64,000 bases of DNA from positions 124,001-188,000 of the forward strand of contig ONEY01000001.1 of NCBI GenBank assembly GCA_900316965.1. The letters are read 5' to 3'. Below the pieces are notes generated by a model. It saw nothing but the letters and a program-made list of their open reading frames with translations. It was not told the origin of the DNA and made no database searches. Both the position numbers and the translations under genes were made by a program. Every line of letters starts with the position of its first letter. The first letter of the stretch is position 1. Positions 63,401-64,000 of the stretch are shown in pieces. This DNA comes from an uncultured Bacteroidales bacterium (GTDB lineage Bacteria; Bacteroidota; Bacteroidia; Bacteroidales; P3).

Positions 63401-64000
63401 TTATTTGAACAAGGCGTCAATTTTGTCTTTATAGGCAGCTGTAACGTTTCGGCGGATAAGTTTTTGTGTGGGGGTGAGGAACTTGTTGGCCTCGCTCCAT
63501 GTGTCGGCGACTAAAACAAAACGTTTCACTTGTTCAGTGACACCCAATTCAGCGTTGTATTTATCCACAACCTTCTGATAGCGGGCTATTACAGTCTTGT
63601 CTGAAATCATCTCTTCCTTGTCAGCAGCATTGACACCATGACGCCTGCACCAGTCTTTTAGCATATCAAAATCCGGAGCAATGACCGCAGCGGCAAATTT
63701 TTGGTCAGCACCCACAACCATCATATCAAGTATGAATGGCGACTGTTTCATTTTTTCCTCAATGACTTCAGGATTGATGTATTTGCCCATAGAGGTTTTG
63801 AACATACTCTTTGTACGACCTGTGATAAAAAGGTAACCGTCAGGGTCGAAATAACCTGTATCGCCAGTGTGGAACCAGCCATCACTGTCAATAGCCTCGG
63901 CGGTAAGTTCAGGCTGATTGTAGTAGCCTTTCATTACATTACCTCCTCGACATTGAATCTCGTTGGTGTCAGAAGCTATACGAACCTCTATCTTCCTCAT
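63401..64000 (-). CDS. Long-chain fatty acid-CoA/ACP ligase, C-terminal part
   Basis: The last 200 residues of an AMP-forming acyl ligase (ANL superfamily), open at the window edge. The visible part has GGNVMKGYYNQPELTAEAI, the hinge motif GWFHTGDTGYFDPDGYLFITGR (split: WFHTGDTGY, FDPDGYLFITGR) and the KYINPEVIEEKMKQSP segment. The end resembles long-chain FadD15-type enzymes of about 600 aa. It activates free fatty acids with ATP. It converges on the sulfonolipid-type genes, so a role in supplying acyl groups is possible, but it is on the opposite strand. Confidence 0.88.
   Translation of the reverse strand: MRKIEVRIASDTNEIQCRGGNVMKGYYNQPELTAEAIDSDGWFHTGDTGYFDPDGYLFITGRTKSMFKTSMGKYINPEVIEEKMKQSPFILDMMVVGADQKFAAAVIAPDFDMLKDWCRRHGVNAADKEEMISDKTVIARYQKVVDKYNAELGVTEQVKRFVLVADTWSEANKFLTPTQKLIRRNVTAAYKDKIDALFK

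Overview
The window comes from the chromosome of a member of the Bacteroidales (Bacteroidota), probably an uncultured gut or rumen-type lineage. Evidence: many Bacteroidota-restricted families (DUF4294, DUF4837, DUF5606 and DUF6089 types, GldA, a PorV/PorQ-like barrel, the Bacteroidota form of LptD), -7 boxes of the form TAnnTTTG with an upstream TTTG, few Shine-Dalgarno sites, and an AT-rich genome with AT-rich intergenic regions. There are no insertion sequences, phage genes, CRISPR arrays, rRNA or recognisable tRNA genes. It reads as core genome.

Layout. 0-9.7 kb: the end of a VFGGGN-repeat surface protein, RNase R with Ser/Arg-rich inserts, a Na/Pi cotransporter, a metallo-hydrolase, a PlsC-type acyltransferase, a DUF4294 protein, an NlpC/P60 hydrolase and DNA polymerase III delta. 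9.7-20.9 kb: a TonB-dependent receptor, PyrK-PyrD, a BadF-type sugar kinase, a DUF5606 protein, a PNGase F-like glycoamidase with a lipoprotein esterase, and MetG. 20.9-27.5 kb (minus): an envelope operon running DUF4837 lipoprotein, DUF6089 barrel, UppS, BamA, Skp, Skp. 27.5-33.2 kb: a phased 11-bp array, an SDR epimerase, XerC/D-Hpf, then L28-S21, SSB and Pgi. 33.2-38.4 kb: a major OmpA protein, a possible structured RNA, and a minus-strand PurN-glycosyltransferase-OmpA group. 38.7-41 kb: AcpP-FabF-Rnc. 41-48 kb (minus): an HhH-containing barrel protein, a PorV/PorQ-like protein, a lipoprotein, a MerR regulator and LptD. 48-59.7 kb: an amidase, GldA, PyrF, a membrane protein, a Ser/Arg-repeat protein, SmpB, aspartate kinase, a Cas4-like Fe-S nuclease, AroB, a U32 peptidase and MazG.

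59.9-63.2 kb is the most interesting segment: an alpha-oxoamine synthase, a threonine-synthase-like PLP enzyme and a short-chain dehydrogenase on one strand, with the first two only 1 bp apart. This matches the expected enzymes for sulfonolipid (capnine) synthesis: cysteate synthase, cysteate acyltransferase and 3-keto reductase. A long-chain acyl ligase (partial) converges on it from the window edge. Envelope biogenesis is the common theme: LptD, BamA, Skp, UppS, acyltransferases, AcpP/FabF and sulfonolipid genes all serve membrane construction.
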